From: Stentor coeruleus
Lineage: Eukaryota; Ciliophora; Heterotrichea; Heterotrichida; Stentoridae
NCBI GenBank assembly: GCA_001970955.1
Contig: MPUH01000164.1
Coordinates: forward strand, 1 to 64,000
Direction of reading: 5' to 3'
DNA: 64,000 nucleotides
The notes under the pieces were generated by a model that made no database searches, was not told the origin of the DNA, and saw only the letters and a program-made list of their open reading frames with translations. The translations under genes were made by a program, and so were the position numbers. Shown here piece after piece: positions 9,872 through 20,959 of the stretch. Within the stretch, counting starts at the first letter, position 1. The number at the start of each line of letters is the position of its first letter.

Positions 9872-11035
9872 TTAATTCACATCCTGATTTTGTTCAGTAT
9901 TGAGTTTTTCCGTCTCCTTTTGTCTTTTAGTTTCAAAATACTCTAATATCATACCTTGTTTACATACTGGACAAGCAGGGTTGGAAGAAGCCCATTGGTC
10001 TATACAATCAACATGATAAATATGTGAACAGCACAATTCACGACAAGGTTTATCATACATAATCTCAAAACATATCGAACAGACATCTAATTTGTTTTTA
10101 TCATAAATAGAATTTGGGAACATATTTTCCATTTGTTCTTTGTTTATATTATCAATTTTGATTTTCCTAATTGCCCGAGCTCTTTTACAATATAGAAATC
10201 CTATAGGTATACTGATAATAACAAATGAACCTACTATAACACAAAAAATAATTACCCAAATCATGTTTTTTGATGAATTTTCTATAAGATTTATATTTCC
10301 TGCGCATTGATTTGGAGCATAACAATAAATACTCATGATAATAAATTTGGTTTTTGAGTCTTTATATGTAAAAGAAAAAGAGGATTCTGTCTGAGGAAAA
10401 TAATAACTTTTGCTGTTAAGCATTGTAGGGATTTCATTTCCTGTGTATTCTGAGGATATGAATATTCTGTACTTATCATCAGATAAAGCTCTAGCCTTAA
10501 CAAGAATTTCCTTATCAATTTTCACTTTATAAAACGCCCATTCCATTGACTTTACTTGAAATTCTATAAGATCCTTTTCGTTATTCATTTTAATGCTACA
10601 GTCATCTCCTCCATAATCTTGACTACAAACACACTTATTATTGCTGCAAATTCCACCGTTTTTACATACAAATAAACATAAAGAAGGGGATTTAACACTT
10701 TCTTCTATTTGTACAAAAGGATTTTTGTCTTCTGTATATACAGCAGCATATACTATCCCTGATTTATCACCTGGAATACTTATTAACAAAGTATCACTAT
10801 TTGTTATCCATCCAAGAACATCATAATAATCAGCAGAGCGACTCCAGTCATTAAGATCTGAGAGAAATTCAAAACTTGGGTATTTGTCAAAACTTATCAT
10901 AAAAAGCATATTCTCAGTGTTTTTTGCTTTTTTTAGTTGGAATTTGTGCTCGCTTGGGGTTTTTGTTAGGTAGTAGGTTTGGTTTATGTGGAGAATTCCA
11001 TAAGCAAGGTAGAAGAAAAAGCTTAAAAATAACAT
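9872..11035 (-). CDS. Secretory-pathway membrane RING-H2 protein with an EGF-like module
   Basis: 387 aa from the first ATG (11035); the open frame extends five codons upstream without an ATG. The N-terminus MLFLSFFFYLAYGIL is a signal peptide. A lumenal region follows with an EGF-like module (CKNGGICSNNKCVCSQDYGG). One TM helix comes near residues 265-290 (WVIIFCVIVGSFVIISIPIG), then a cytosolic RING-H2: CSICFE, CSHIYHVDC, CPVC with the C-x-H-x2-H spacing. This is the layout of PA-TM-RING or Goliath-like E3 ligases of endosomes and lysosomes, but with an EGF-like module where those carry a PA domain. It may ubiquitinate membrane cargo; substrate unknown. C-terminal tail is charged. Confidence 0.88.
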   Translation of the reverse strand: MLFLSFFFYLAYGILHINQTYYLTKTPSEHKFQLKKAKNTENMLFMISFDKYPSFEFLSDLNDWSRSADYYDVLGWITNSDTLLISIPGDKSGIVYAAVYTEDKNPFVQIEESVKSPSLCLFVCKNGGICSNNKCVCSQDYGGDDCSIKMNNEKDLIEFQVKSMEWAFYKVKIDKEILVKARALSDDKYRIFISSEYTGNEIPTMLNSKSYYFPQTESSFSFTYKDSKTKFIIMSIYCYAPNQCAGNINLIENSSKNMIWVIIFCVIVGSFVIISIPIGFLYCKRARAIRKIKIDNINKEQMENMFPNSIYDKNKLDVCSICFEIMYDKPCRELCCSHIYHVDCIDQWASSNPACPVCKQGMILEYFETKRQKETEKLNTEQNQDVN

Positions 11036-12174
11036 ATTTAGAAATATCAAGATAAGTTAATAGTAGAGAATAGAAATGGGATTATTGATTAGTTGGTTTT
11101 ATGACTTTTTTATTTTGAAGGAAGGTGGGTGTTAGGATTAGAATTTTTAGGTTTTGATTTTGATTTTTTTTTTTGAAGTAATTTTGATATTATAAGAAGA
11201 CAGTGCATATAGTTTATTATTTGGTTTATAATTTTTAAACTAAATGTACATGAAGATTTCTATTTATTGCTTATAAAATCTCTATCTTTATACTAATAAT
11301 TTTTTAATTATAATGCTAATATTGTAATGCTGCATTTAGATTTTATTGATAGTTACAGAATTTGCACTTCCTAAAAAATAATCATTTCAAATCATGAACT
11401 CTAACACTCGCTTAAAATTTTTTTTTTATGAACTCTAATATATCTTAAAACCCATACTCGATTTAACACCCATTCTACATTCAAATATCCTTATATCCTA
11501 TAAAATTAATATTTCCCATAAATTGCAAACTTGCATAAAGTGTTTAGGGTGATAATTTATAATTGTATTTGGTTTATTTTAAGTAAAGATGAGTATGTGG
11601 GCTTTTAAAACATAACTTTGTTACAACATTATTTTGTTGTTTTAGATTTGATTTTATATTATAATGATTCAAAGATATTTTGTTAGATAAATAGCATTAA
11701 ATATAAAAATAAAATATTCCTAATCTCCAGTATTAATATCCAAAAATTCTACCTAAACATCCATCATATATTTCTCTACTAATTAAAAAATCTTTTCAGC
11801 CATGCACATATCATTCTTTTCTACTACCTTCACCCTTTAAACCCAATAGCCTCTTGCCACATCCACAAAGCCCTTCACCAAAAAAATCCTATTTCCTTTT
11901 CTCCTCTATAACCATATCTAATAAATTTCTATCTTAACAACTATCTCTATCCAAAAGCACATTCCCTAAAATCTCATTCTTCCAAATTATCTTCAAATCT
12001 ATCAAATTTTTCATATAAAAATTCTCTATCCTCTCTTATATAATAAATTCTAATATTCATATTATATAAACCTTAAAAAGCAAAACCCTTAATACAATAT
12101 CAAATACTATATCTATTATAATATCTTTTCAAATATATTTCATAATACTAAAGAAAGAAATAAGTTAATAAGGT
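11036..12174. other. Long intergenic region (1.1 kb)
   Basis: G-rich and C-poor on the left (5' flank of the - strand RING gene), C-rich and G-poor from about 11,700 to 12,120 (3' flank of the - strand eL36 gene). No gene, tRNA or repeat seen. Confidence 0.5.
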
Positions 12175-12498
12175 TTAGTTCTTGTGCCTCATCTTTTGCA
12201 TAATCATTCTCATGTATTCACGTTTGTTTATACCTCTCTTATGGGTTCCAAGGCGTTTTTTAGCAACTTTCAAAGCTTTCTTTTCATCTTTGGTACTACC
12301 AGCTTGGAGAAGCTCAATGACTTTTCTTTCGTATGGGGCGAATCCTGTCACTTCACGGATAACTGAACGAACAAGAGCTGTTCTTTTGGAAAGCCGGCCT
12401 TTTCTATAGGAAGTTTTTGACACTTTCGCTAGTTTAGTCACGGCATGCCCTTTGGTTAGCTTTTTCGCCTTTTTCGGTGCTTTTCCAGGTCTCGCCAT
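12175..12498 (-). CDS. RPL36: 60S ribosomal protein eL36
   Basis: 107 aa, full length for eL36. Recognisable family blocks include LVRSVIREVTGFAPYE, ERKVIELLQAG and KKRLGTHKRG, with a strongly basic, Lys/Arg-rich make-up. It is a structural protein of the large cytosolic ribosomal subunit. ATG at 12496-12498. It lies 338 nt downstream of another large-subunit gene, uL6, on the same strand; each has its own C-rich leader on the coding strand, so separate promoters are likely. Confidence 0.96.
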   Translation of the reverse strand: MARPGKAPKKAKKLTKGHAVTKLAKVSKTSYRKGRLSKRTALVRSVIREVTGFAPYERKVIELLQAGSTKDEKKALKVAKKRLGTHKRGINKREYMRMIMQKMRHKN

Positions 12499-12836
12499 TT
12501 ATTATACCCTATGTAAAGAGCATTTTCAATCGTATATATCCAAATATTACATATCCAATACACTCCAAAAGTAAAATAGGCTGATTTTAAGTAAGGTAAA
12601 AAACAGATTTTCATGTAAAGAAACGTTTTTATTATAACCCTTACAATAAACTCATATAAAAAAAGTTTCATATCTTTATATTTACTATATCAAATTTTTA
12701 AAAATATAAAAATCATCCTAATTACCATACAAAAAACATTTTCTCACTATCTTCACTTGATTCTCATCACAAAATCTTCATAAAACCAAATTCTCTTAAC
12801 CACTCCTTCAAAAACCCATAATTTCTAATAAACTAT
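12499..12836. other. Intergenic region between two ribosomal protein genes
   Basis: 338 nt, A/T-rich, C-rich on the + strand toward 12,836 (3' flank of uL6). A 71-codon frame overlapping the eL36 start has no family features and is ignored. Confidence 0.5.
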
Positions 12837-13406
12837 CTACTCCTTAACTACATTAGTTCTTTCACTAACATAAATGCCATCCAAGAACTTTCTCACATCT
12901 TTTTTCTTAGCAGCACAAGACTGTTGTATAAGTGCAGCCGAAAGCGAAACCAATTCTAAATCATTTCCTTTAAGTATCAATTCATCTTTCATAGCATCAC
13001 TTTTTTCAATATTAACACCTTCAAGCATTTTGATTTTCCTAACTCTTCTCTCTCCAATAAAGTTTCTAATCTCAATCGATGCTTTATCTCCTGGGATATT
13101 AACATTAATAGGAAAATGAGCATAAACTAATCTCATATGATACTCATAACCTTTAAGAACCCCTGTGAATAAATTCTCAATTGCTGATAAGACACTTTTA
13201 ACACATGCTGCTTGTTTTTTATTAGCAAACCAGCTGTCGATTTTTACAATTTTCCCCCCGTCGAGGATTTGAATGTCTACAGGAACATGCTTGAATGTTT
13301 TTGAAAGTTTTCCTCGAGGACCAACAACTGTGACTGTTCTGGCATGAGATGTGACAGTGATGCCTTCAGGTACTTTAACTTTGTCAGTCTTTAGGATTTG
13401 TCTCAT
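12837..13406 (-). CDS. RPL9: 60S ribosomal protein uL6 (RPL9)
   Basis: 189 aa from the ATG at 13404-13406 (MRQILKTDKVKVPEG), which matches the family start; three further open codons upstream lack an ATG. The uL6 pattern is clear: VTVVGPRGKLSKTFKH near the N-terminus, FTGVLKGYEYHMRLVYAHFP in the middle, NFIGERRVRKIKM and ALIQQSCAAKKKDVRKFLDGIYVSE split over the C-terminal half. It binds 28S rRNA near the factor-binding site of the large subunit. The 5' flank (13,407-13,760) is strongly G-rich and C-poor on the + strand, that is C-rich on the coding strand. Confidence 0.96.
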   Translation of the reverse strand: MRQILKTDKVKVPEGITVTSHARTVTVVGPRGKLSKTFKHVPVDIQILDGGKIVKIDSWFANKKQAACVKSVLSAIENLFTGVLKGYEYHMRLVYAHFPINVNIPGDKASIEIRNFIGERRVRKIKMLEGVNIEKSDAMKDELILKGNDLELVSLSAALIQQSCAAKKKDVRKFLDGIYVSERTNVVKE

Positions 13407-15206
13407 TTCTGCCAATAAATATGGACCATAGTAGATGCATAGAAGAAATTTGATTTTTTAGGCTGGATGTGATGAGTGGAATTTGTTTGAAGATTATAGA
13501 GGGAGGATTTTCGGAAAAGTAACTTAGGAGATGGTTTTGATAAAGGGAGGAGAAAGATTTTGATGGCTTTTGTGAGAGATTTAGAAGTTTTGATAGGATT
13601 AGGTGTTGAAAAGAAGGATTTTATAGGGATTTCGAGGAAGGATTGGAGATTGTGGAAGAAAGTTGGATTGTGGAATAGTTGGGTGAAAAAAAGATGTAGG
13701 ATTAGAAGATTAGGTGGGCTAGAAATCTTATAAAATTTTGGTTTTTTATTGATTTGGATTGATATGAGATATTTTAGGAGTATTTGAAATTGAAGGTTTG
13801 CGGTTATATATATTGAAATAGTGTGCTTTGTCTAGTATATTGTTTTTAAATTTGACTGAGCTAATACTTCAAATTGTTCTATTATCAATTTCATGATTGG
13901 CTTTCTCTTATCACTAATCAATAAGGCAAAATCGATTAGGTTGTCTCTGGGGAATATTTTTTATTATCTTTCATTTTCAGTTTCTAATAATATAAAAGTA
14001 ATATTTCTAGTTTATCTAGATATAAAAAAGAATTTATAAATCTAAATTTCTATTAATAGGTATTTTTTCTTTGATCAAGACTATGAAGGATAGTTTCCAC
14101 TTTTTATATAAACAGGTATTGCAATAACTAATAATCATCATATGATTTCAGAATCATAGACTATATTACAAGAGTATTCAACCTTATTTTGAACCAATAA
14201 GAAATAATAATTAAAAGTCATACTTATTATGTAAATAATATTTCATTAAAAAGAGATAATCAGCTTGTAATATCAGGGTTCTCAAATAAAACTATGAGGA
14301 TTTAAACTTTTAGAATAAAAAAAGCAGTTATTCAATGCCTCACTTCTGCTGTAAATAGTCTTGCAATAAAAAACGACAACCCCACGATTTCTTGACCTTT
14401 GAATAATACTGTAAAAGTATAGAATACCTAATACTTTGGAGATTATATTTCTAATATAAATGCATGGCAAAAAAATAATAAAATCAAAGGTTACTTAGCT
14501 GTTTCAATATCAAGTGATAATCAAATTGTGGTGTTAGGATTATCATCAATATCAAAACTATAATGATTTGATTATAAGACTATTTGAGTTGAGAAATAAC
14601 AAGAAATAGGATAAGACTTTTTCAGTAAATAGTGTTATAATAAAGTTTGAAAATTATTTTGTATAAATTCACAAGGTTCATAGTACTGGAATAAAAAAAT
14701 GGAAGATAATAAAATGAGTTATCATTATGATAGCAATAATTGAATACACAAAGATAGGTTAAATATGGCCATGATTACCATTAAAGTATTAGCAATAATA
14801 TGAAATATAAAAATAATAATTACTAATACAATTTTGTAAGTAAATTTTTATCACTATCATCATAATTTATAAATAATTCAGTCTTTTAGCAGCTTAGAAT
14901 AATTCAAAAAATATTAATTCACCTTCATTACCATAATTAATTTATTACTATATAAACGTTTGGATAATATTATCACATAAATTATACTAATCTTAAAATC
15001 AAATTGAATCATTTAATATTATCTATTCCTTTAAACCAAATTCATCAGTAATTCTAAAATATCTCATTCCTTTTCTAACCACTATCAAATATATTAACTC
15101 AAATCAAAGTTTTAATCCTCTTTTTCAACTAAAAAAACAAAAAACATTTTCTGTTTTAATTTACTTTCCTATTAAAAATACGCTATATCCCCTAAACCAT
15201 ATAAAT
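13407..15206. other. Long intergenic region (1.8 kb)
   Basis: The first 350 nt carry the skewed 5' flank of uL6. The last 200 nt carry the C-rich, G-poor 5' flank of the gene at 15207. Between them are short open stretches on the - strand (13,832-13,955 and 14,282-14,470), neither with a recognisable protein nor a good start; not called. No RNA gene seen. Confidence 0.5.
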
Positions 15207-16335
15207 ATGGGAGGTAAGAAAGCTCCGCAAGAAAAGAGTAAGAAAGCTGAGAACAAGGTGAAAGAAAAAATCATCGAAGACAAAACTTTCGGACTCAAGA
15301 ACAAAAACAAATCCGCTTCTGTGCAAAAATACATAAAAGGTGTTCAGCAGCAAGTCAAAGGTGTGCCAAAAGGTGGTGAGCAAGCAAAATTAGCCGCACA
15401 ACTTGGTCAGAAAGAAGAAAAAAAGAAAGCTTTAGCTGACCAAGCCTTACTCGCTTCTCTCTTTAAAAGTGTTATCGACTTACCTAAAGGACAAGATTCA
15501 AAAACTATCATTTGCAGCTATTATAAGCAAGGAATGTGCAAGAAAGGGGATAAGTGTAAATTCTTGCATGATCTTTCTTCCCTTCCAGCCAAACAAGAAA
15601 AGTTTGATTTATATCATGATCCAAGATCCACAACTTCTGATATAACCTGTCAGTTCTTTCTAGATGCAGTAGAAGCTGATAAAATGGGATGGTTTTGGAA
15701 ATGCCCAAATGGAGAAGAATGCATATATAGACATGCTTTACCTGAAGGATATATTATAAACAAAGATGTAGTTAAAGNTATATAGACATGCTTTACCTGA
15801 AGGATATATTATAAACAAAGATGTAGTTAAAGAAATCTTAGATGATGAAGATAAAATTCCATTTGAAGAAGAAATTGATAATGAAAGGAAAAAAATGCCA
15901 ATTGGGTTGAAGGCTGTGACTTTTGAAGAGTTTATGAAATGGATAGAAGAAAATAATAGAAAAAGAGATGCGGATAAACAGGAAAGTCGAAAACATTTAA
16001 AAGGTATTACTGGAAGAGCATTGTTTGAAACTGATGCTGGATTGTTTCAAGATGATGAGGATGCATTTGAAGAATATCATCGTGATGAAAATGTTCAAGA
16101 AGAAGAGGAGGAAAATAAAGGGGTTGATTTGCAGATAGTAGATGATGTTGAAGAAAAGGTTTGTGAAGAAGAGGAGAAGAAAGAAGAAGAAGTGGTTAAG
16201 GAAGATTATGATGAGGGGGTTAAGAGGGAAGATGAAGTCGAGGAGCCTGAAATAAAACAAAATTTAAAAATTGAAGAAGAGAAAATTCCTGAAAAAATTG
16301 AGGAGAAGGCTAAAGAAGAAGAAGAAGAAAATTAG
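15207..16335 (+). CDS. ZC3H15: DFRP1 / ZC3H15 (Tma46-like) zinc-finger protein
   Basis: About 357 aa once the artificial repeat at the N (15,778) is discounted. The block KEKIIEDKTFGLKNKNK at residues 20-36 is diagnostic of DFRP1/ZC3H15. A CCCH finger follows (CSYYKQGMCKKGDKCKFLHD), then a second CCCH region (CQFFLDAVEADKMGWFWKCP, CIYRHALPEGY). The C-terminal 100 residues are Glu-rich. In yeast and animals the partner is a DRG1/Rbg1 GTPase and the complex acts on stalled or slow ribosomes. MGGK at the N-terminus resembles myristoylation starts, but the animal family begins MPPKK, so I do not infer lipidation. The frame breaks only at the duplicated 54-nt assembly overlap. Confidence 0.93.
15724..15832. 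repeat. Duplicated 54-nt contig ends around an N
   Basis: 15,724-15,777 and 15,779-15,832 are identical and separated by a single N. Removing N plus one copy (55 nt) restores one continuous reading frame, so this is an unmerged overlap of two contigs, not a biological repeat. Confidence 0.93.
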
Positions 16336-16754
16336 TGATTCTCAGATTTATATTTTTATAGGTTTTGTAGGCAAATTTTTAAAGCATGATGTAGGAGGAT
16401 TTTTTTTGGCTTGATTGGTAATGGTTTTACTTTAAGGCTTGAGAATTGTTTTGTAATAAATTATGGTCTTTTCAGTTTAAAGAAAATATTTTTTAAGGAA
16501 AATATATATCCAAGGCAATGCTAGTTTTGTTATATGACTTAAAAATCCAAAATGTATTAAATAGTAAAAACAAATTGAATATGCTATAACAAAAATATGA
16601 TATTTTAAATAACCATTAACTAAGCTTCTATAACTTTATCATCCAGAAAACTATTCATAAGTTAACTAGTGTTTAAAAACTATAAAATCAACATAAAAAC
16701 ATCTTAAAACATTAATTTAACTTTGCTAATGCATAAGTTAATTGCAAAATAATA
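16336..16754. other. Convergent intergenic region
   Basis: 419 nt between two gene 3' ends; G-rich on the left, AT-rich elsewhere. Nothing recognisable. Confidence 0.5.
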
Positions 16755-17228
16755 TTAGAGATCATCAGTTTGCATTATGCAGCTAATCTTTTTTTTAAAC
16801 AAAACTGATTTTGGTCTAGTTTCAGTAATCTCTTGGATACGCAAAATCATTTTATCATCTTGACTTTTAATATCTTTTTTATGAAGTCTATAGGTTTGAT
16901 TAAACTTTTTTTTCATGTCACCAAACTTAGGGGATGGTTTTTTATTTCTTGAAAGGATTTTTTGAAGTAGATCCTCTGGTGTGCGAGGGATTTGTGCTGG
17001 AGCATATAATATATGTATAGGCTTTATTGGTTGTAGAGGTAAAGCTTTTTGAAACTTCTTTCCTAATTTAGGGAATGTTTGCTGGTTGTTTCGAGGTGGA
17101 TATAAATCGAGATTTTTAGAAAGCTTTGACTTATTTAATTGGATTTTTTCTCTGCTTTCAGAAAGATTTAAGCAATCCTGTATCATAGACTTATTTCCAG
17201 ATCTTCTGAGTTTATTCCCAAATTTCAT
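16755..17228 (-). CDS. Unrecognised small basic protein
   Basis: 157 aa, rich in Lys, Arg, Asn and Gln with scattered Pro; no TM segment, signal or known domain. Sequence MKFGNKLRRSGNKSMI opens the frame at ATG 17226-17228. The composition (short basic motifs separated by disordered spacer) resembles several other orphan genes in the window (20258, 48250, 53410, 63364), perhaps cytoskeletal or cortical proteins, but that is a guess. Support for being a gene: length, good codon use and an upstream ATG context rich in A/T. Confidence 0.65.
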   Translation of the reverse strand: MKFGNKLRRSGNKSMIQDCLNLSESREKIQLNKSKLSKNLDLYPPRNNQQTFPKLGKKFQKALPLQPIKPIHILYAPAQIPRTPEDLLQKILSRNKKPSPKFGDMKKKFNQTYRLHKKDIKSQDDKMILRIQEITETRPKSVLFKKKISCIMQTDDL

Positions 17229-17923
17229 ATTTACGTGTGTTAAATGTTATATGCTCTATAACAAATTTGTAATATAATTAAATTTATAATGTGTTTTTTT
17301 AGCGTGATTTCGTTAGGATAAGGCTTTATATTGTAAGTTTGATAAGGTTAGAGTTAAAAGATGATGTATAATGCTTACTTATGCTATGAAAAATGTGAAA
17401 AAATATATTAATTTTTATTTAAGACTTCAGCAAATACGCAATATCATGTAAACAGTTAATAATGAATACTTTAAGCTTTACAACCAAATTTTCAGTTATA
17501 CTTATTGGGGCGGCCAATAGCGGGAAAACAAGAATTTTGTATTCTTTTACGCTTATCCTTCTAGGCTCGGTTTAAACTTTGTATTAAAAAATTAGGTAAA
17601 AAGGCAATAAAAGTAGGAGTTTATCTTATAATGTTATTTATTAGGGGACTTTTAACTATTTTTCCTTTGATCCTAGGTCTGATTTTATAGTTAAAATCTC
17701 TTAGATCATCAAATTCATTATTATTTTTGAAAATAATTTATCATACCATTTAGATAAAAATCCTACATTCAAACTCTTATTTATAATTTACCTTTACTTT
17801 ATAATTTCTATAACAAATCATCGTTTTTTTTGTAAATTTCTAGTTTACAATATTTATTTTTATATATCAAAATTATCTAATAACTCTTAAACTAATATTA
17901 GTTTTCTTATAATAATTGAATAA
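17229..17923. other. Intergenic region holding the Rab remnant
   Basis: 695 nt between two - strand genes. Apart from the Rab remnant at 17,462-17,730 it is AT-rich with no other visible content. Confidence 0.5.
17462..17730 (+). pseudogene. Decayed Rab-type GTPase remnant
   Basis: From the ATG at 17462 one frame reads KFSVILIGAANSGKTRIL, a Rab beta-1 strand and P-loop with an intact GKT, and stops at 17573-17575. Just downstream another frame gives RFKLCIKKLGKKAIKVGV, which resembles the Rab effector-strand region (F-x-x-K-x-I-x-x-x-G-K-x-I-K-x). A third gives FDPRSDF followed by a stop, resembling the Rab D-I-T-x-R-x-S-F segment. The switch II WDTAGQE, NKxD and C-terminal Cys motifs are not found. 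Order and spacing fit a Rab with several frame breaks. The end is approximate. A coincidental P-loop is the alternative. Confidence 0.5.
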
Positions 17924-19732
17924 TTATATAATACGGTCCAACCTATTGCATAATGAATTTAGCAAATTTAAAAAGCCGCCAGCTGAACTAAATAAAATTC
18001 TTTCTTGACAGATAACACATATATCATTATTCGGCATACAAACATCACATGCTAGATGAGTACATGGTATAAGAACCTTACATCCAATATTTAACTTACA
18101 TTTATGGCATAAAAAACATTTTCTCAAAGATTCAACAGCTTCTTGAAGCATTTTATCCTTCTCAGCAATATCATTTTTTTCATTTTTCATTGCAAACTCT
18201 GTATTTTCAAAGCGAGTTTCAAGTTGTAATATTATTTCATTTTTACTCCTTATCGTATCTTTATAATAACTTTCTGTTTTTGCCATACGGTCTAATTCAA
18301 TAGCCATATGTGCAGTTTTTGTTTCAGCTTCAACTAGACGTGTTTTATATCTTAAAATTTCTTCTTTAGACACATTAATTAAAGTATCATCATTTTCTCT
18401 TAATGTAAGTTGTTTTTTAAGTTTTATAGCTTCTGCTGTCTTAACTTGTTTGCTGATTTTTTCTGAATTTATCTGTTCTGTTAGTTCTTTGATAGTCTTT
18501 TCATAAACTTTTTCTTTCTGTATAAATTGTTGTCTTTGTGACTCAAGTGATTGTTTTAATTGTTCTATTTGCTTTTGGAGTTTTTCTACAGTAATATCAT
18601 GGCTTGAAATTGCTGTTGTTAGAAGTTCAATAAGTTTGTTTTTTTGATCAATTTCTTCTACAATTTCATCATGTTTTTTAGCTTTGCTTTGAACTTCGGT
18701 AAAGGTGTCCATAATATTTTGGTATTTAATCTTTAAGTTTTCAAGCTGGACTTCAGTTTTTATGTATTCATTTCTTATTCGGGTATTTTCAGTTTCTAAA
18801 GCATCTAAGTCGTTGTTTAAACGCTTTTTTTGATGTTCTACACGATTGATTGCTTCTTTTTGTGTTTGTATTTCAGTATTTTGCATATGCAGTTTTTCTG
18901 TTAGGGTTTGCAAAGATTGTTCAGATCGTAAGAATTCTTCTTGATGCTTTTTTTTTACTTCAAATAACTCTTCTTGTAATTTGGTTTTAGAAAGCTTGAG
19001 TTTACAATTTTTTGTTGTCAATGATTGAAAAGAGTCTTTGATTTTTGTGTTTTCTTGGGTTAAAACATTATAAATATCATTTTTTTCTTTTATGATTTCT
19101 TTCTCGCTGTGCTCTTTTTTCAAAAGTTCTTCTTTGGTATTTTCAAGCTCTTTTTTCAAGTTACTGACATTCTCGATAATTTTCAAATAGTCCTCACAAT
19201 TGATATCTAAATCTAAAATATCCCCATTAATACTTAATCTTGGCTGATTTTCATTTTCTTCAGGTATGGTTACAAGGCTTTTTCCAATATCTTTTAAAGT
19301 TTTTTCTAAGATATTTATTCTTTTTGCCTAGATAAAATATACTGATGATTTTAATTGAGCTTTATGAATAGTTATTTCGTTTTGTAAACTAGATACTTCA
19401 TCTGTATTTCTTGGTGAAGAGCTTTCAAGTACGGATTGATAATTGCTTTTTCTGATATCAAGAACTTGTAGTTCTGTTTTAAATTGATGTGGTGAAGATG
19501 CATCTTCTTCTGTTTGGAAAGGAACATCTAATACTGTTACTTTACGCTTTGATTCAGAAGGAAAATAAGTAGAAAGTGAGTCTGATGCAGCTAAAAAGTA
19601 CTTATGAGAAAGTCTTTGTGTTGAAGTGATATGTGGAAGCTTTGCGAATTTGACTGTTGAAGCATGGCTCTCAGGCCTTGGAGACAAGCTTTTAAACTCT
19701 GATATAGATGAATTGACTCTTCTGCGATTCAT
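17924..19732 (-). CDS. Long coiled-coil protein with a C-terminal RING-like finger (one 15-nt intron)
   Basis: Two exons, 19,343-19,732 and 17,924-19,327, give 597 aa when the 15-nt intron 19,328-19,342 is removed (phase 0, ...LKSS joined to AKRINIL...). Residues 1-110 are Ser-rich and probably disordered. Residues about 130-535 are an almost unbroken heptad coiled coil. The last 60 residues hold a C3HC4-like finger: CFLCHKCKLNIGCKVLIPCTHLACDVC split over two pairs, then CVICQERI. This fits a dimeric E3 ligase or a scaffold protein, for instance of centriole or cortex; the target is unknown. The intron, if retained, gives an in-frame TAG. Confidence 0.88.
19328..19342 (-). other. 15-nt intron
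   Basis: GTATATTTTATCTAG on the coding strand, phase 0, A at position 10. Removal joins the two reading frames of the coiled-coil RING gene in frame. Confidence 0.9.
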
Positions 19733-20257
19733 TTTGAAATTTTAATAACCATTTTAGCTGGTAATTTGAACATAATACTAATAAAGAGTATTTTATTACT
19801 AATAAAAAGGTAAAAATTCCTGATAACTAAAAGAAGTGAGGTATTTATTAGAATTTATTTATGTGGCTAATAAAAACAAACCTTAAAGATTCTGAAATTA
19901 TCAGAAATAACGTTTAAGCTAATTTTTAGATATAGTGTAAATATTTTACTTTATTTATGAAATAATTCAATGCATTATATATAAATCAAATATCATAATA
20001 ATAATTTTATTTTGCCTTTCAAGTGATATCAAAATATAATTAAATACTGTCTGCATAATACCCAATAGATAGGATAAAACACAGTAAAATCAAATCATAA
20101 TAAGAATAACTTTTAAAGCATTAACTATTTCTGTCTTATATAATTTAGAAATGTATTTCATAAAATTTTCTATTTTCTCTAATATTTCATGCGATACTAT
20201 AATCACTTTCCTTGTGCATATTACTAAGATAATAGCATTCGAAATATAATAATTTTA
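19733..20257. other. Divergent intergenic region
   Basis: 525 nt between divergent genes, AT-rich without the strong skew seen elsewhere. No motif recognised. Confidence 0.5.
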
Positions 20258-20959
20258 ATGAACAATGATAATAGTTGTGGCTCACAAACCAACAAAAAGC
20301 AATACAGGAAATTACAAAAAGTTCTAAGTAACTTAGATCGAATGCATAAAACCTTAGATGAGTCTGTGTATAATCGAAAGTTCAACTCTATATCGTTAAA
20401 AAAATTGTCTATGCAGTTTCAATATGCTTTTTCATCAAATACCCAAGCAAGCACTAAAAAGAAAAAAAGGCTGTCAACAGTTTATAAGCATATCAGAAAA
20501 GAATCAATTGAAGCAGTAAAAAAAATACTAGATTACGACTCTCCAAACAGCAAAAAGTTTATCACAGAAAATATAATGCAAAAGAATTCAGTTTTCAAGA
20601 TTCTTCAGGACAGAAAGCGACATTTTGGAGAAACAAAGTTGCATCTTTGTTCACCTGATTTTTCAAAGCAAAACACTCAAGTACTTCCTGAATTCTTTAC
20701 TCCTAAAGTTCCGAGTATAAAAACTAAAAATACTTTATTTGAATCTTATGAGATAAAACCTAACAAATCTACCAGACAACTAACTACCAGATCTCATAAA
20801 GCAGGAAATAGTTGGCAGAATGGATTGGGTTATAAATCAGAAAGAGAAATAGATAAAAAAAAAACTTTAAAGATATTTGATAGAGATAGGTTTAAAAGAA
20901 TGACAAGTGAAGATGATGTGGCTAAGAAGTTTAGGCAAGTTTTTTTTAATTTTTTATAA
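20258..20959 (+). CDS. Unrecognised basic protein
   Basis: 233 aa, not recognised. Lys/Arg/Ser-rich throughout with a run KKKKR near residue 70 and further basic clusters, so nuclear or nucleic-acid/cytoskeletal binding is possible but unproven. No TM, signal or zinc motif. Starts at ATG 20258 and ends KKFRQVFFNFL. Unlike many neighbours its flanks show only weak base skew, which may mean lower expression. Confidence 0.7.
   Translation: MNNDNSCGSQTNKKQYRKLQKVLSNLDRMHKTLDESVYNRKFNSISLKKLSMQFQYAFSSNTQASTKKKKRLSTVYKHIRKESIEAVKKILDYDSPNSKKFITENIMQKNSVFKILQDRKRHFGETKLHLCSPDFSKQNTQVLPEFFTPKVPSIKTKNTLFESYEIKPNKSTRQLTTRSHKAGNSWQNGLGYKSEREIDKKKTLKIFDRDRFKRMTSEDDVAKKFRQVFFNFL

Noticed and set aside
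13832-13955. Open stretch of about 40 codons on the - strand with protein-like text
   Set aside because: No ATG at its start, stops on both sides, no family recognised.
14282-14470. 62-codon - strand frame
   Set aside because: No domain, no flank signature; likely chance.
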